54,703 nt of DNA from contig JABJKH010000020.1 in the NCBI GenBank assembly GCA_018660465.1, forward strand, positions 1-54,703, in the 5' to 3' direction. Positions 16,613-24,603 of the stretch are shown here, one piece after another. The stretch's first letter is position 1. Each line of letters starts with the position of its first letter. Position numbers and translations under genes: made by a program. The notes beneath the pieces were generated by a model, which saw only the letters and a program-made list of their open reading frames with translations, was not told the origin of the DNA and ran no database searches. The DNA is from Rhodospirillaceae bacterium. Its GTDB lineage: Bacteria; Pseudomonadota; Alphaproteobacteria; Rhodospirillales; JABJKH01.

Positions 16613-17638
16613 TTATTTTTTCATTTTCTTCTTTTTAACAAGGCCAAGCTTTTTCATAAGCGTCGACCACTCTTTCTCAAGCGACGTCAACAGCGCGTAT
16701 GTATTGGCTGCATTATTGTAATTGATGACGGCCCCTGATTTTTTAGCATAAGCCTTGAACTCTTTGGTTTTGACGACCTTACCAATGATCCCATCCCAAT
16801 AGGCGATTTGATCTTTGCTCAAGCCACCGGGGCCGATGAGCCCGCGTAATCCGAAAAATTCAATATCGACGCCTTGTTCCTTCCACGTCGGAATTCCTGA
16901 AACATCGCCGCCGAGTTGCTTGGGTGATGAAATCGCGAGGCCTCGCATCTTGCCTTTCTTCAGGCGTTTCTGAGCACTGCCGACTGACGTTCCATAAACG
17001 TCAACATGGCCACCAAGAACAGCAGCATAGGATTTACCGCCGGATTTATGAGTGAGAACCCTGAGGTTCCGATAATCCATTCCAACCGCGTTTAGGACCG
17101 TCGCAAGCGCGATCCCATTGGTATTCACCCGGCTGGTACCGATGGCGAAGCTTTTCGCGTGGATGTCTTTTTTGAGGATGTTGATCAAATGTTTTCCGGT
17201 TTTGATTGGTGAATCGTTCCGCACCATGACCACAGAATATTCGTTGAACAAATGACCTAACGGCGTCAAATCGCGAAATGTGATATCGCTTCGTCCTGAA
17301 ATTGGCCGGGTCAGCAACGACGTTGGATAAAGGGCAACGTGATGGCCATTTTTCTTGAACTGATTGAGATAGGCGTAAGCTATGGCACCGCCTGCCCCAG
17401 GCTTGTTCACGATAGAGACGGAAACGGGTAGGAATTTATGATCTTTAAGAATTTTGTGGACCATGCGCGCGGCCCGGTCGTTACCGCCACCAACACCTGC
17501 CGGTACCAATATCTCAACATTACGCGTCGGTTTCCATTCGGCGTCCGCTTTTACTGGAGAGAACAAAACCGGCAGTGCCAGTGTAGCAGCTGCCAGCAAA
17601 TTTAGGGGGGGTGAAAAACGATCTATATTGGCCATCAT
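16613..17638 (-). CDS. tctC: TTT family solute-binding protein (TctC)
   Basis: A 341-residue periplasmic binding protein. A signal peptide (about residues 1-32, LLAAATLALPVLFSP, cleavage near KADA) is followed by the Bug/TctC fold: VEILVPAGVGGGNDRAAR, then NKPGAGGAIAYAYLN, later GGHVDVYGTSVGSA and FGLRGLIGPGGLS. It captures an organic acid for the TctAB membrane complex encoded upstream in the same operon. The end is unusually basic (KKKKMKK). AGGGAGA precedes the ATG pair at 17638/17635; an upstream in-frame start at 17683 would add 15 residues before the signal peptide and is less likely. The FAH-family gene separates it from tctA, so the transporter genes are interleaved with enzymes. Confidence 0.9.
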   Translation of the reverse strand: MMANIDRFSPPLNLLAAATLALPVLFSPVKADAEWKPTRNVEILVPAGVGGGNDRAARMVHKILKDHKFLPVSVSIVNKPGAGGAIAYAYLNQFKKNGHHVALYPTSLLTRPISGRSDITFRDLTPLGHLFNEYSVVMVRNDSPIKTGKHLINILKKDIHAKSFAIGTSRVNTNGIALATVLNAVGMDYRNLRVLTHKSGGKSYAAVLGGHVDVYGTSVGSAQKRLKKGKMRGLAISSPKQLGGDVSGIPTWKEQGVDIEFFGLRGLIGPGGLSKDQIAYWDGIIGKVVKTKEFKAYAKKSGAVINYNNAANTYALLTSLEKEWSTLMKKLGLVKKKKMKK

Positions 17639-17787
17639 CGGGTCTCCCTGTTGTGGTTCTTTACAGAACTTTTTGTACGACACTCTATAACCATTACCTT
17701 ATGTTACTGGAAATATTATCCAGAGTCTTCCGTTGTGATAAATAAAATCATCGTTTTATTAAAAGGAATGACTTCGAATACTTTAAT

Positions 17788-18579
17788 TCATGACTCATGC
17801 TTGAATATGAATGTGTTCCGTAACACACCAATACCTGTAACTTCTATTTCGTTAATGTCGCCGTGTTGCATATCTGGCGAGTCTCCTTCAGACCCCATCC
17901 AAATCACGTCGCCTGGAACTAGGGTCATATATTGAGACAATGCGCTGACACAGGTCGGCGCGTCGAACAGCACGTTATAGGTTCTGAACTCATTCATAAC
18001 CTGACCGTTCAAGCGCACGATGGTTTGCATGTCCGCGGGATCAACGTCGGTTTCAATCCACGGCCCCATGGGTTTGAAGGTATCCATGTTCTTAGCCCGC
18101 CAATTGGTTCGATCTTCTTTCTGCCAATGGCGGTCGCTGATGTCGTTACCAATTGTGTAGCCGAAGATACAATCAGTCGCTTCCTCCTTGGAAACGTTTT
18201 TCGTTTGTTTGCCAATGACGATGACCAGTTCGGGCTCGTAGTGAATGCTGTGGGATCGGCAATCCGCAGGAACAACGACGTCACCTTCATGGCCGACCAA
18301 GGCGTTGATGGCGCGGTAATTAAATTCCGGACTTTCGGGAACAACCGGTTCAATCCCCTTTCGCTTGGCCGACTTGATAATGTGATCTCGGTAATTGTGT
18401 CCGGCACAATAAATCGTTGGCGGGATCACAGGCGGCAGGAAAGTCACTTCAGCGAAGGAATAACTTTCGCTAGATTTTACATGCTCGGCGAACGGACTGC
18501 CATCAACGGGAACGATCTGATCTCCCTCGACGATACCGAAGGAGACAGAACCCTTATGATCAAACCGAGCCCAGCGCAT
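17788..18579 (-). CDS. Fumarylacetoacetate hydrolase (FAH) family protein
   Basis: A 263-residue protein. The C-terminal FAH fold shows YCAGHNYRDHI (about 57-67), the metal-ligand region HYEPELVIVIGKQ, GYTIGNDISDRHWQ and the GDVIWMGSEGD segment. Family members hydrolyse C-C bonds in beta-diketo acids, decarboxylate oxaloacetate or hydrate/isomerise small keto acids using Mg or Mn. Its neighbours (TTT transporter, ComA-like protein, ThDP enzyme) point to breakdown of an imported carboxylic acid. The start lies 9 bases after the stop of the preceding 135-residue gene, without a clear ribosome-binding site, so translation may be coupled. Confidence 0.9.
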   Translation of the reverse strand: MRWARFDHKGSVSFGIVEGDQIVPVDGSPFAEHVKSSESYSFAEVTFLPPVIPPTIYCAGHNYRDHIIKSAKRKGIEPVVPESPEFNYRAINALVGHEGDVVVPADCRSHSIHYEPELVIVIGKQTKNVSKEEATDCIFGYTIGNDISDRHWQKEDRTNWRAKNMDTFKPMGPWIETDVDPADMQTIVRLNGQVMNEFRTYNVLFDAPTCVSALSQYMTLVPGDVIWMGSEGDSPDMQHGDINEIEVTGIGVLRNTFIFKHES

Positions 18580-18588
18580 GATACGGTT

Positions 18589-18996
18589 CTACTCAGCCAA
18601 CACGGCCTTCGTGAAGGCCTGCATCTTCCGAATTTTGGCAACGCACTTATCAACCACCGGCGGATCCCATTCAGGCAGATCGCGTTCCAATACATCCGGG
18701 TACATGCCACGGCAATGAAGCTTGCGATTTTCCTCAATGTAAAAAAGATCGTCCATGATTTCGCGAACGTCGGGGGTGATCTTTGCAACGACCTCGGGCG
18801 GGATGTCTGGTCGAACTGTGTGGTTTTGATCAATGGCTTCTTCTCTGATGCCGCGCGCATGAAAAATTGCGTTCAACAGCGTCGTCCCCATCATCATGCA
18901 GATTTCAATCACCACAATGTGGTCTTCTTGAAGATCAAGCTTGCCCATCGCCCGGTCCCACTGATCGGCTAATTCCATATGAGATTTTGTTAACAT
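18589..18996 (-). CDS. Conserved-looking 135-residue protein of unknown function
   Basis: I do not recognise this family. It is a soluble, probably all-helical protein of 135 residues. A hydrophobic stretch (VIEICMMMGTTLLNAIFHARGI) is followed by an acidic helical part with a Cys/His pair (LHCRGMYPDVLE). It has a strong ribosome-binding site (AAAGGAG) and fits tightly between tctA (27-base gap) and the FAH-family gene (9-base gap), so it is a real operon member. It could be an accessory factor or regulator of the enzymes around it. No function is assigned. Confidence 0.75.
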   Translation of the reverse strand: MLTKSHMELADQWDRAMGKLDLQEDHIVVIEICMMMGTTLLNAIFHARGIREEAIDQNHTVRPDIPPEVVAKITPDVREIMDDLFYIEENRKLHCRGMYPDVLERDLPEWDPPVVDKCVAKIRKMQAFTKAVLAE

Positions 18997-19023
18997 GACT
19001 TTCTCCTTTCATTACTTAGATTT

Positions 19024-20532
19024 CTATTCATCATCGCCCTCACCGGCGAACTTTCGTTTGAACATGGGAAACAGCATGGGGAACAACAATGAGGCGACGG
19101 TCATAATCAACAGCACCACACAAATCGGGCTGCCAACTAAAATCCCCATTTTACCCATCGACAGCGTCATCGCTTGGCGCAGTGACTGCTCAATCATATC
19201 GCCCAAGACCAACGCCAATATCAAAGGTGCCAAGGGGATTTGAAGCTTCCGGAACAAATAGCCAAGGCCACCGAAGAAAACGAGCGTGTAGAGATCAATC
19301 GCGTTGGTCTTAATCGAATACACGCCAATGGTTGCAACCCCCAGAATGATCGACATCAAAATTCCCGGCGGTGCGTACAGCAACCGGACGAAGATACCAA
19401 TCAAAGGCAAGTTTAAGATCAACAAAAACACATTGCCTAAATACATGCTGTCGACCAGCCCCCAAACGAGATCCGGGCGTTCTGCAAACATTTCCGGGCC
19501 GGGCTGCAGGCCAAATAGAATAAACGCGCCAAGCAACACCGCCGTCGATCCCGAACCCGGAATGCCGAGTGTCAGCAGGGGCACGAATGCCCCGCTGGTC
19601 GAGGCATTGTTGGCAGCTTCGGGTGCTGCGACCCCTTCGGGAATTCCGGTACCGAATTTTTCCGGTCGGGACGAAAATTTCTGCTCTGTGGTATAGGCAA
19701 GAATTGTCGCGATGGTACCGCCTGCTCCCGGTAGGACCCCGACAAAGAATCCGATCAGACCGCCGCGAAAAATTGCCTTATAGGAATGCCGCCATTCGTC
19801 CATGGTGAGCCAGAGTCTTCCGCGAATGGGAATTGGCTGTAATTCACCTGCGAACCATTTTTCGACTTTCAGCAGAACCTCACTTACGGCGAACAATCCG
19901 ACGATAACAACAATGAACGGTATGCCGTCTTCGAAGATGGAAATGCCAAACGTAAATCGGGTCATGCCAGTGTGCAGGTCCTTGCCGATCATTCCAATCA
20001 TCAAGCCTATGACTGCCGCGATCAGTCCTTTAGAAACAGACTTTCCGGTTAGCGAACTAACGGCGGACAATGAAAACACCATCAGGGCGAAATATTCCGC
20101 AGGCCCGAACTGAAGCGCGAATTCCGCCAATGGAACTGCCAGCAACGTCAACAGAATGATCGAAGTTGTACCGGCGCAAAACGATGCAATCGCAGCGATG
20201 GCCAGGGCTGCCCCGCCCCGTCCGTTCTTGGCCATCGGGTAGCCATCAACAGTCGTCATGACGGCAGACGCCGTACCCGGCGTATTAATCAAGACCGCCG
20301 ACGCCGTGTTGCCGTACATGGCACCGTAATAAATTCCAGCGAGCATGATCAACGCGGGGATGGGATCAAGGCCATAGGTGACAGGTAACAGCAATCCAAT
20401 TCCCGCCGCAGCCCCGATGCCCGGCAGCATTCCAATCACCGTGCCTAAAACCGCACCGATAAACAGGAACATGACATTCAGGGGTTGCGCCGCAACTGCA
20501 AATCCTTCCAAAACCAGATCGAATGATTCCAT
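19024..20532 (-). CDS. tctA: TTT family large membrane subunit TctA
   Basis: A 502-residue integral membrane protein of usual TctA length. Early residues contain GMLPGIGAAAGIGLLLPVTY, the first of the two inverted GxxPGxGx loops; the second appears around residue 255 (FVGVLPGAGGTIATILAYTTEQ split by the loop) with EGVAAPEAANNA and LGIPGSGSTAVLLGAF. These form the substrate path of the proton- or sodium-coupled importer. It works with TctB (10 bases upstream) and the TctC encoded downstream. AGGAAAA precedes the start. Unlike the other two systems in this window, TctA and TctB are separate proteins here. Confidence 0.94.
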   Translation of the reverse strand: MESFDLVLEGFAVAAQPLNVMFLFIGAVLGTVIGMLPGIGAAAGIGLLLPVTYGLDPIPALIMLAGIYYGAMYGNTASAVLINTPGTASAVMTTVDGYPMAKNGRGGAALAIAAIASFCAGTTSIILLTLLAVPLAEFALQFGPAEYFALMVFSLSAVSSLTGKSVSKGLIAAVIGLMIGMIGKDLHTGMTRFTFGISIFEDGIPFIVVIVGLFAVSEVLLKVEKWFAGELQPIPIRGRLWLTMDEWRHSYKAIFRGGLIGFFVGVLPGAGGTIATILAYTTEQKFSSRPEKFGTGIPEGVAAPEAANNASTSGAFVPLLTLGIPGSGSTAVLLGAFILFGLQPGPEMFAERPDLVWGLVDSMYLGNVFLLILNLPLIGIFVRLLYAPPGILMSIILGVATIGVYSIKTNAIDLYTLVFFGGLGYLFRKLQIPLAPLILALVLGDMIEQSLRQAMTLSMGKMGILVGSPICVVLLIMTVASLLFPMLFPMFKRKFAGEGDDE

Positions 20533-20541
20533 CTGGTTTTC

Positions 20542-21009
20542 CTAAAAGCCTAAAAATCCGCGAGCCAAAGGCGCGCCGATTAGTTCGGTAAAAAGGAAGT
20601 AGAAGGAGACCGAAAAACAAACGGAGACAATCGCGTTTACAGCGACCTTTCCGCGATTAAAAAACGACGTCAGGCCGAACAGAAACGCTGCGATGCTAAT
20701 AACGAACCCGACGTGATCGAGCAGCAGGTACCAAAGAAGCATCCACCCCAGAACACCTAAGGCAGCGACAGGATGGCTTTCCGTTTCATTCGAAGGCACC
20801 TCAACTGCCGACGCATTTCGACGTGTAAAATAATTTTCCAATAAAAGAAGGGCGCCCGAAAGAAAGGCGCCGACAGCAACTATGTATGGAAAAGCCCGAT
20901 GGCCAAGGGGATCGACAAGTTCAAGGTCTTCGAGCCGCGGTGTTGCATACAGCAATGCGCCACACAGCAAGAACATCGCAAACGCCAACAAACGGTCGGC
21001 CCTCATCAT
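20542..21009 (-). CDS. tctB: TTT family small membrane subunit TctB
   Basis: A 155-residue protein with four predicted membrane segments (LLAFAMFLLCGALLYA, FPYIVAVGAFLSGALLLL, LGVLGWMLLWYLLLDHVGFV and a C-terminal pair). This is the size and layout of TctB. LGHRAFPYIVA near residue 35 is typical. It partners TctA encoded 9 bases downstream. It is the first gene of the operon running to 15710; GGGGGAAG precedes the ATG pair at 21009/21006. The low sequence conservation of TctB means the call rests mainly on topology and position. Confidence 0.88.
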   Translation of the reverse strand: MMRADRLLAFAMFLLCGALLYATPRLEDLELVDPLGHRAFPYIVAVGAFLSGALLLLENYFTRRNASAVEVPSNETESHPVAALGVLGWMLLWYLLLDHVGFVISIAAFLFGLTSFFNRGKVAVNAIVSVCFSVSFYFLFTELIGAPLARGFLGF

Positions 21010-21184
21010 ATGCTTACTTCCCCCAAGATATTACTATACGCTGCTTGAACTCTATATTATGGTTTTATAGTATATGGAAGATGCGCATTGTAAAAAGAAA
21101 TCTTCGGATATTATTTCAACTCGGCTGTCCATGAATTTTACTACAGTTTCCCATGAATTAATTTGAGGGGTTGTTAAATCGAAC

Positions 21185-21197
21185 GTCTAGACTAGAC
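21185..21197. promoter_or_regulatory. 13-bp palindrome in the tctB/ThDP-enzyme divergent region
   Basis: GTCTAG-A-CTAGAC is a perfect inverted repeat around one base. It lies in the 259-base region between the divergent TTT operon (start 21009) and the ThDP enzyme (start 21269), 72 bases before the latter. This is the kind of site used by GntR- or LysR-type regulators. The rest of the region is AT-rich and presumably holds both promoters. Confidence 0.45.
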
Positions 21198-21268
21198 AAT
21201 AAATACTGGAATCGCATACTTAAATACAGACAAAGCCACCAGATGTCAGCTGTGCAAAGGATCCAACG

Positions 21269-22957
21269 ATGACAAAGTTAAGCGGCGGCCAAGCAGTTGT
21301 TAAGACATTGGAAGTCGAAGGGGCAGAAGTAGCATACGGGATTCTAGGTAGTCACTGTATGCCAACATTTGATGCCTTGGCGGATAGTAGCATTCGCCTG
21401 ATTGTGCCGCGTTGTGAGGATGCCGCCGGGCATATGGCAGACGCTTATACACGGGTTTCAAATAACCCAGGCGTCGTCTTAACAACCGTCGGGCCAGGTG
21501 CTTGTGGCGTCTCAAATGCCATGGGGGAAGCTTACAATGAGTCCTGGCCCATGATGCATATCTCAACCCAAATTATGACGCAGTATATGGGTAAAGAGAA
21601 AGGTATGTACCATGACGGACCCAATCAAAAGGACATGTTTAAACCCGTTTCAAGTTGGCAACACACAGTCACCAGTGCCGGCGAAATTCCGGAAGCCATT
21701 AACGAAGGGTATCGGCGCATGCGGACCGGGCGGCCCCGTCCGGTGTTCATAGAAATTCCATCAGATGTTCTCATCAATGAAGACGATATAAAAATTTTAC
21801 CTCGGGCAAATGTGACGCCACCGCCGATCAAAGAGAGTGAACTTAAAGATGCTCTCAATCTTATAAAGAAATCCAAACGGCCTTTGTTATGGTTTGGAGG
21901 CGGGACCGTTAAGGCGAATGCGATGGCTGAGGTCAAACAGCTGGCAGAAATGTTACAAGCACCTGTTCTATGTACCAATGGCTCCAAGGGTGTGCTCTCG
22001 GAAGATCATCCGTTAGCGCTTGGGAATCTTTTGACGATCAGCGATACCTTGCAAAACGAGTTGTTGGCAAAAGCTGATGTTGTATTGGGTGTTGGCATTC
22101 GCTTTTCCCAACGGGCGACGAAGCAGTGGACCGTGCCCATGCCCGAAACAATCATTCACGCAGATATAGACAAAGCTGAATTTGGCAAAAACTATAAGGC
22201 AAAAGTAACTGTAGAGGGTGATGCAAAGGTGTTCTTACAATCTTTGATGACGGCCCTAGAGAAGGAAGGTTTTAAGGCAGAAAGAAACAGGTGCGATGAA
22301 GTCGCTGCACTTAAAAAGAAAGCAATCGACGAGCTTAAGAAAAAGCAACCTGCCGTATTTGATATCCTGCTTGAAATTCGTGACATGCTACCCCGCGATG
22401 CGATTGTGGCTTCCCAATCTATTATGGGTCATTGGACCCGGTTTGGCTTTGAATGCTACCAGCCGGGCAGTTTTCTTTTTGCCAATACCTTCGGCTGTAT
22501 GGGATTTTCCTTCCATGCCGCAGTCGGCGCAAAAGCGGCCTTTCCGGACCGTAAGATTATCGCATTTTGTGGGGATGGCGGTTTTACATATGGCAGTGGC
22601 GAACTCGCAACCTTGCAGCAATATAATCTCGCGATGCCGGTTATCGTCTTCAACAATGGCGGATATTCTATTATCCGCCAGCGTCAGGATGCAAAATATG
22701 GCCGCAACATCGGCACAGTCTTGACCAGCCCTGACTACGTCAAACTCGCGGAAGCCTATGGTTTCAAGGGTATTAAGATTAATACTCCAGACGAACTTGT
22801 TCCGGCCATTCGTAAAGCGCTTGATGATAATACAACCTGGATTATTGAGGTCCCATTTGAATTTGAGGGTTATCGGACACCCGCCGAAACGGAGATGTTG
22901 ATGACGGGAAAGGCCTCGACCGACTCCTGGAAGAAGCAGTCCTACGAAACAAAATAA
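21269..22957 (+). CDS. Thiamine-diphosphate-dependent enzyme, acetolactate synthase-like
   Basis: A 562-residue protein with the three-domain layout of acetolactate synthase, oxalyl-CoA decarboxylase and relatives. The catalytic glutamate lies in RCEDAAGHMADAYTR (about residue 50), followed by TTVGPGACGVSNAMGEAY. The ThDP/Mg motif is GDGGFTYGSGELAT, ending in FNNGGYS (about 430-460). Such enzymes decarboxylate or ligate 2-keto acids. It is divergent from the TTT/FAH/ComA-like operon, so the substrate may be a keto acid formed by those proteins. It has no ilvN-like regulatory subunit nearby, which argues against a role in branched-chain amino acid synthesis. AAAGGA precedes the ATG. Confidence 0.87.
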   Translation: MTKLSGGQAVVKTLEVEGAEVAYGILGSHCMPTFDALADSSIRLIVPRCEDAAGHMADAYTRVSNNPGVVLTTVGPGACGVSNAMGEAYNESWPMMHISTQIMTQYMGKEKGMYHDGPNQKDMFKPVSSWQHTVTSAGEIPEAINEGYRRMRTGRPRPVFIEIPSDVLINEDDIKILPRANVTPPPIKESELKDALNLIKKSKRPLLWFGGGTVKANAMAEVKQLAEMLQAPVLCTNGSKGVLSEDHPLALGNLLTISDTLQNELLAKADVVLGVGIRFSQRATKQWTVPMPETIIHADIDKAEFGKNYKAKVTVEGDAKVFLQSLMTALEKEGFKAERNRCDEVAALKKKAIDELKKKQPAVFDILLEIRDMLPRDAIVASQSIMGHWTRFGFECYQPGSFLFANTFGCMGFSFHAAVGAKAAFPDRKIIAFCGDGGFTYGSGELATLQQYNLAMPVIVFNNGGYSIIRQRQDAKYGRNIGTVLTSPDYVKLAEAYGFKGIKINTPDELVPAIRKALDDNTTWIIEVPFEFEGYRTPAETEMLMTGKASTDSWKKQSYETK

Positions 22958-23003
22958 TGCGTTATTCAGAATCAAGGCAAGATATGGCTAAAAAATAGGC
23001 ATA

Positions 23004-23040
23004 TAAAATTAAACGATTAAATTTTAATCATTTAATTTTA
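23004..23040. promoter_or_regulatory. AT-rich 18-bp near-perfect palindrome upstream of urtA
   Basis: Arms at 23004-23021 and 23023-23040 are reverse complements with one mismatch, around a single central base. It lies 46 bases after the ThDP enzyme stop and about 100 bases upstream of the sigma-54 promoter. It could be a cruciform/terminator for the upstream gene (T-rich DNA follows) or a binding site for an activator of the urea operon. It does not match the NtrC consensus. Confidence 0.5.
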
Positions 23041-23138
23041 TTTTCTGGAGAAATAACCAAGAATATTCATCCTTAAAATATCCAACAACCCATTGTTAAC
23101 TAACAAAAAATACTAATTTTGACCCGGATTTGAACAGT

Positions 23139-23154
23139 TTGGCACGGCCCTTGC
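23139..23154 (+). promoter_or_regulatory. Sigma-54 (RpoN) promoter for the urea operon
   Basis: TTGGCACGGCCCTTGC carries the -24 GG (23141-23142) and -12 GC (23153-23154) with exactly ten bases between, matching consensus TGGCAC-N5-TTGC. Transcription would begin near 23166, about 35 bases before urtA. Sigma-54 control with NtrC is the known way proteobacteria switch on urea use under nitrogen shortage. Confidence 0.85.
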
Positions 23155-23200
23155 GTTTATAGCCTCCGACTCAATTTTCTTAAATGTCTTGGAGGACATC

Positions 23201-24481
23201 ATGTTTACTAAGTTTCGTGCACTCGTAGGGGCCAGCGTCATTGCCGCCTCTGCTTTGGTTGGGGTGTCTGCCCAGGCCGCTGATACTATTAAGGTTGGAA
23301 TTTTGCATTCTCTTTCTGGAACCATGGCCATCAGTGAAACCACACTGAAGGACACCATGCTGATGCTCATCGCTGAGCAGAACAAGAAAGGTGGATTGCT
23401 TGGTAAAAAATTGGAGCCGGTCGTTGTTGACCCCGCGTCCAACTGGCCGCTGTTCGCTGAGAAAGCCCGCGAGCTTCTCGTAAAACATAAAGTCGACGTT
23501 GTCTTTGGCAACTGGACATCTGTTTCTCGTAAATCGGTCCTGCCGGTTTTTGAAGAACTGAATGGCCTTCTTTTCTACCCTGTTCAATACGAGGGCGAAG
23601 AAAGCTCCCGCAACGTGTTCTACACCGGTGCGGCACCGAACCAACAAGCGATCCCTGCTGTTGAATACCTGATGGGTGAAGACGGCGGCGAAGCCAAGCG
23701 TTGGGTTCTGTTGGGCACGGACTATGTCTATCCCCGGACGACCAACAAAATCTTGCGGGCGTTCTTGAATGCCAAGGGCGTGAAAGACTCCGACATTATG
23801 GAGAACTACACCCCGTTCGGTCATTCTGACTGGCAAACGATTGTTGCCAACGTGAAGAAATTCGCATCCGCTGGTAAAAAGACTGCCGTGGTTTCAACCA
23901 TCAACGGTGACGCCAACGTTCCTTTCTACAAAGAACTCGGCAACCAAGGCATCAAAGCAGAAGACATTCCTGTAGTTGCTTTCTCCGTCGGTGAAGAAGA
24001 ACTGGCTGGTCTCGACACCAAGCCGCTTGTTGGACATCTGGCTGCATGGAACTACTTCATGAGCGTTGAATCAGCTGAGAACACGAAGTTCATCAAGACC
24101 TGGAAGTCCTTCATCAAGGACGACAAGCGGGTCACCAACGATCCCATGGAAGCGCACTACATTGGTTTCAACATGTGGGTTCAGGCTGCCAAGCAAGCTC
24201 GCTCCGTCAGTGTTGATGCGATCCGCCAAGCCATGTATGGCCAGAAGGTGAAGAACTTGACCGGTGGCGTTGCGGTAATGAACACTAACCATCACTTGTC
24301 TAAGCCTGTGCTGATCGGTGAAATCCAAGAAGACGGTCAATTCGAAACCGTCTGGAAAACCAAAGGTGTAGTCGTCGGCGATGCCTGGAGTGATTTTATT
24401 CCTGAAAGCGCAAAGCTAACCGCAGATTGGACCTACCCTTGGGTATGTGGCAACTGCAAGAAGCCTCTATACCTGAACTAG
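23201..24481 (+). CDS. urtA: Urea ABC transporter substrate-binding protein UrtA
   Basis: A 426-residue periplasmic protein. A signal peptide (FRALVGASVIAASALVGVSA) is cleaved near AQAAD, then IKVGILHSLSGTMAISETTL begins the Leu/Ile/Val-type binding fold. FYPVQYEGEESSRNVFYTGA and AHYIGFNMWVQA are characteristic of UrtA among amide-binding proteins. It delivers urea to UrtBC. GGAGG sits 5 bases before the ATG at 23201; a TTG 12 bases earlier overlaps that site and is rejected. It is the first gene of a 12-gene operon behind the sigma-54 promoter at 23139. The strong hairpin at 24495 may raise its mRNA level relative to downstream genes. Confidence 0.96.
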   Translation: MFTKFRALVGASVIAASALVGVSAQAADTIKVGILHSLSGTMAISETTLKDTMLMLIAEQNKKGGLLGKKLEPVVVDPASNWPLFAEKARELLVKHKVDVVFGNWTSVSRKSVLPVFEELNGLLFYPVQYEGEESSRNVFYTGAAPNQQAIPAVEYLMGEDGGEAKRWVLLGTDYVYPRTTNKILRAFLNAKGVKDSDIMENYTPFGHSDWQTIVANVKKFASAGKKTAVVSTINGDANVPFYKELGNQGIKAEDIPVVAFSVGEEELAGLDTKPLVGHLAAWNYFMSVESAENTKFIKTWKSFIKDDKRVTNDPMEAHYIGFNMWVQAAKQARSVSVDAIRQAMYGQKVKNLTGGVAVMNTNHHLSKPVLIGEIQEDGQFETVWKTKGVVVGDAWSDFIPESAKLTADWTYPWVCGNCKKPLYLN

Positions 24482-24494
24482 TTTGAAGTGAGGA

Positions 24495-24522
24495 GCCGGG
24501 GTGCCAAAGGTGGTACCCCGGC
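24495..24522 (+). terminator. Strong hairpin between urtA and urtB (attenuator or RNA stabiliser)
   Basis: GCCGGGGTGCC (24495-24505) pairs with GGTACCCCGGC (24512-24522) over 11 positions with one G-U pair and a 6-base loop. It lies 14 bases after the urtA stop. CTTTCTGACCTTTAAACTC follows, only moderately T-rich. Such stems after the binding-protein gene usually give partial termination or protect the urtA message. Confidence 0.7.
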
Positions 24523-24603
24523 GACTTTCTGACCTTTAAACTCTCTTTTATTTTCACGTCGGCTTTATTCTGTGGCGGCGGCTAGACTGAGAAATGCAAG
24601 CCA

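Noticed and set aside
17932-18972. A 346-codon open frame on the plus strand
   Set aside because: It is antisense to the FAH-family and 135-residue genes, both of which have family or operon support. Its translation has no recognisable domain.
22388-22975. A 195-codon open frame on the minus strand
   Set aside because: It is antisense to the C-terminal ThDP-binding part of the enzyme at 21269-22957 and shows no protein-like features.
23041-23138. NtrC binding sites upstream of the sigma-54 promoter
   Set aside because: No TGCACC-N5-GGTGCA-like dyad was found by eye, so NtrC sites are not annotated although NtrC control remains likely.
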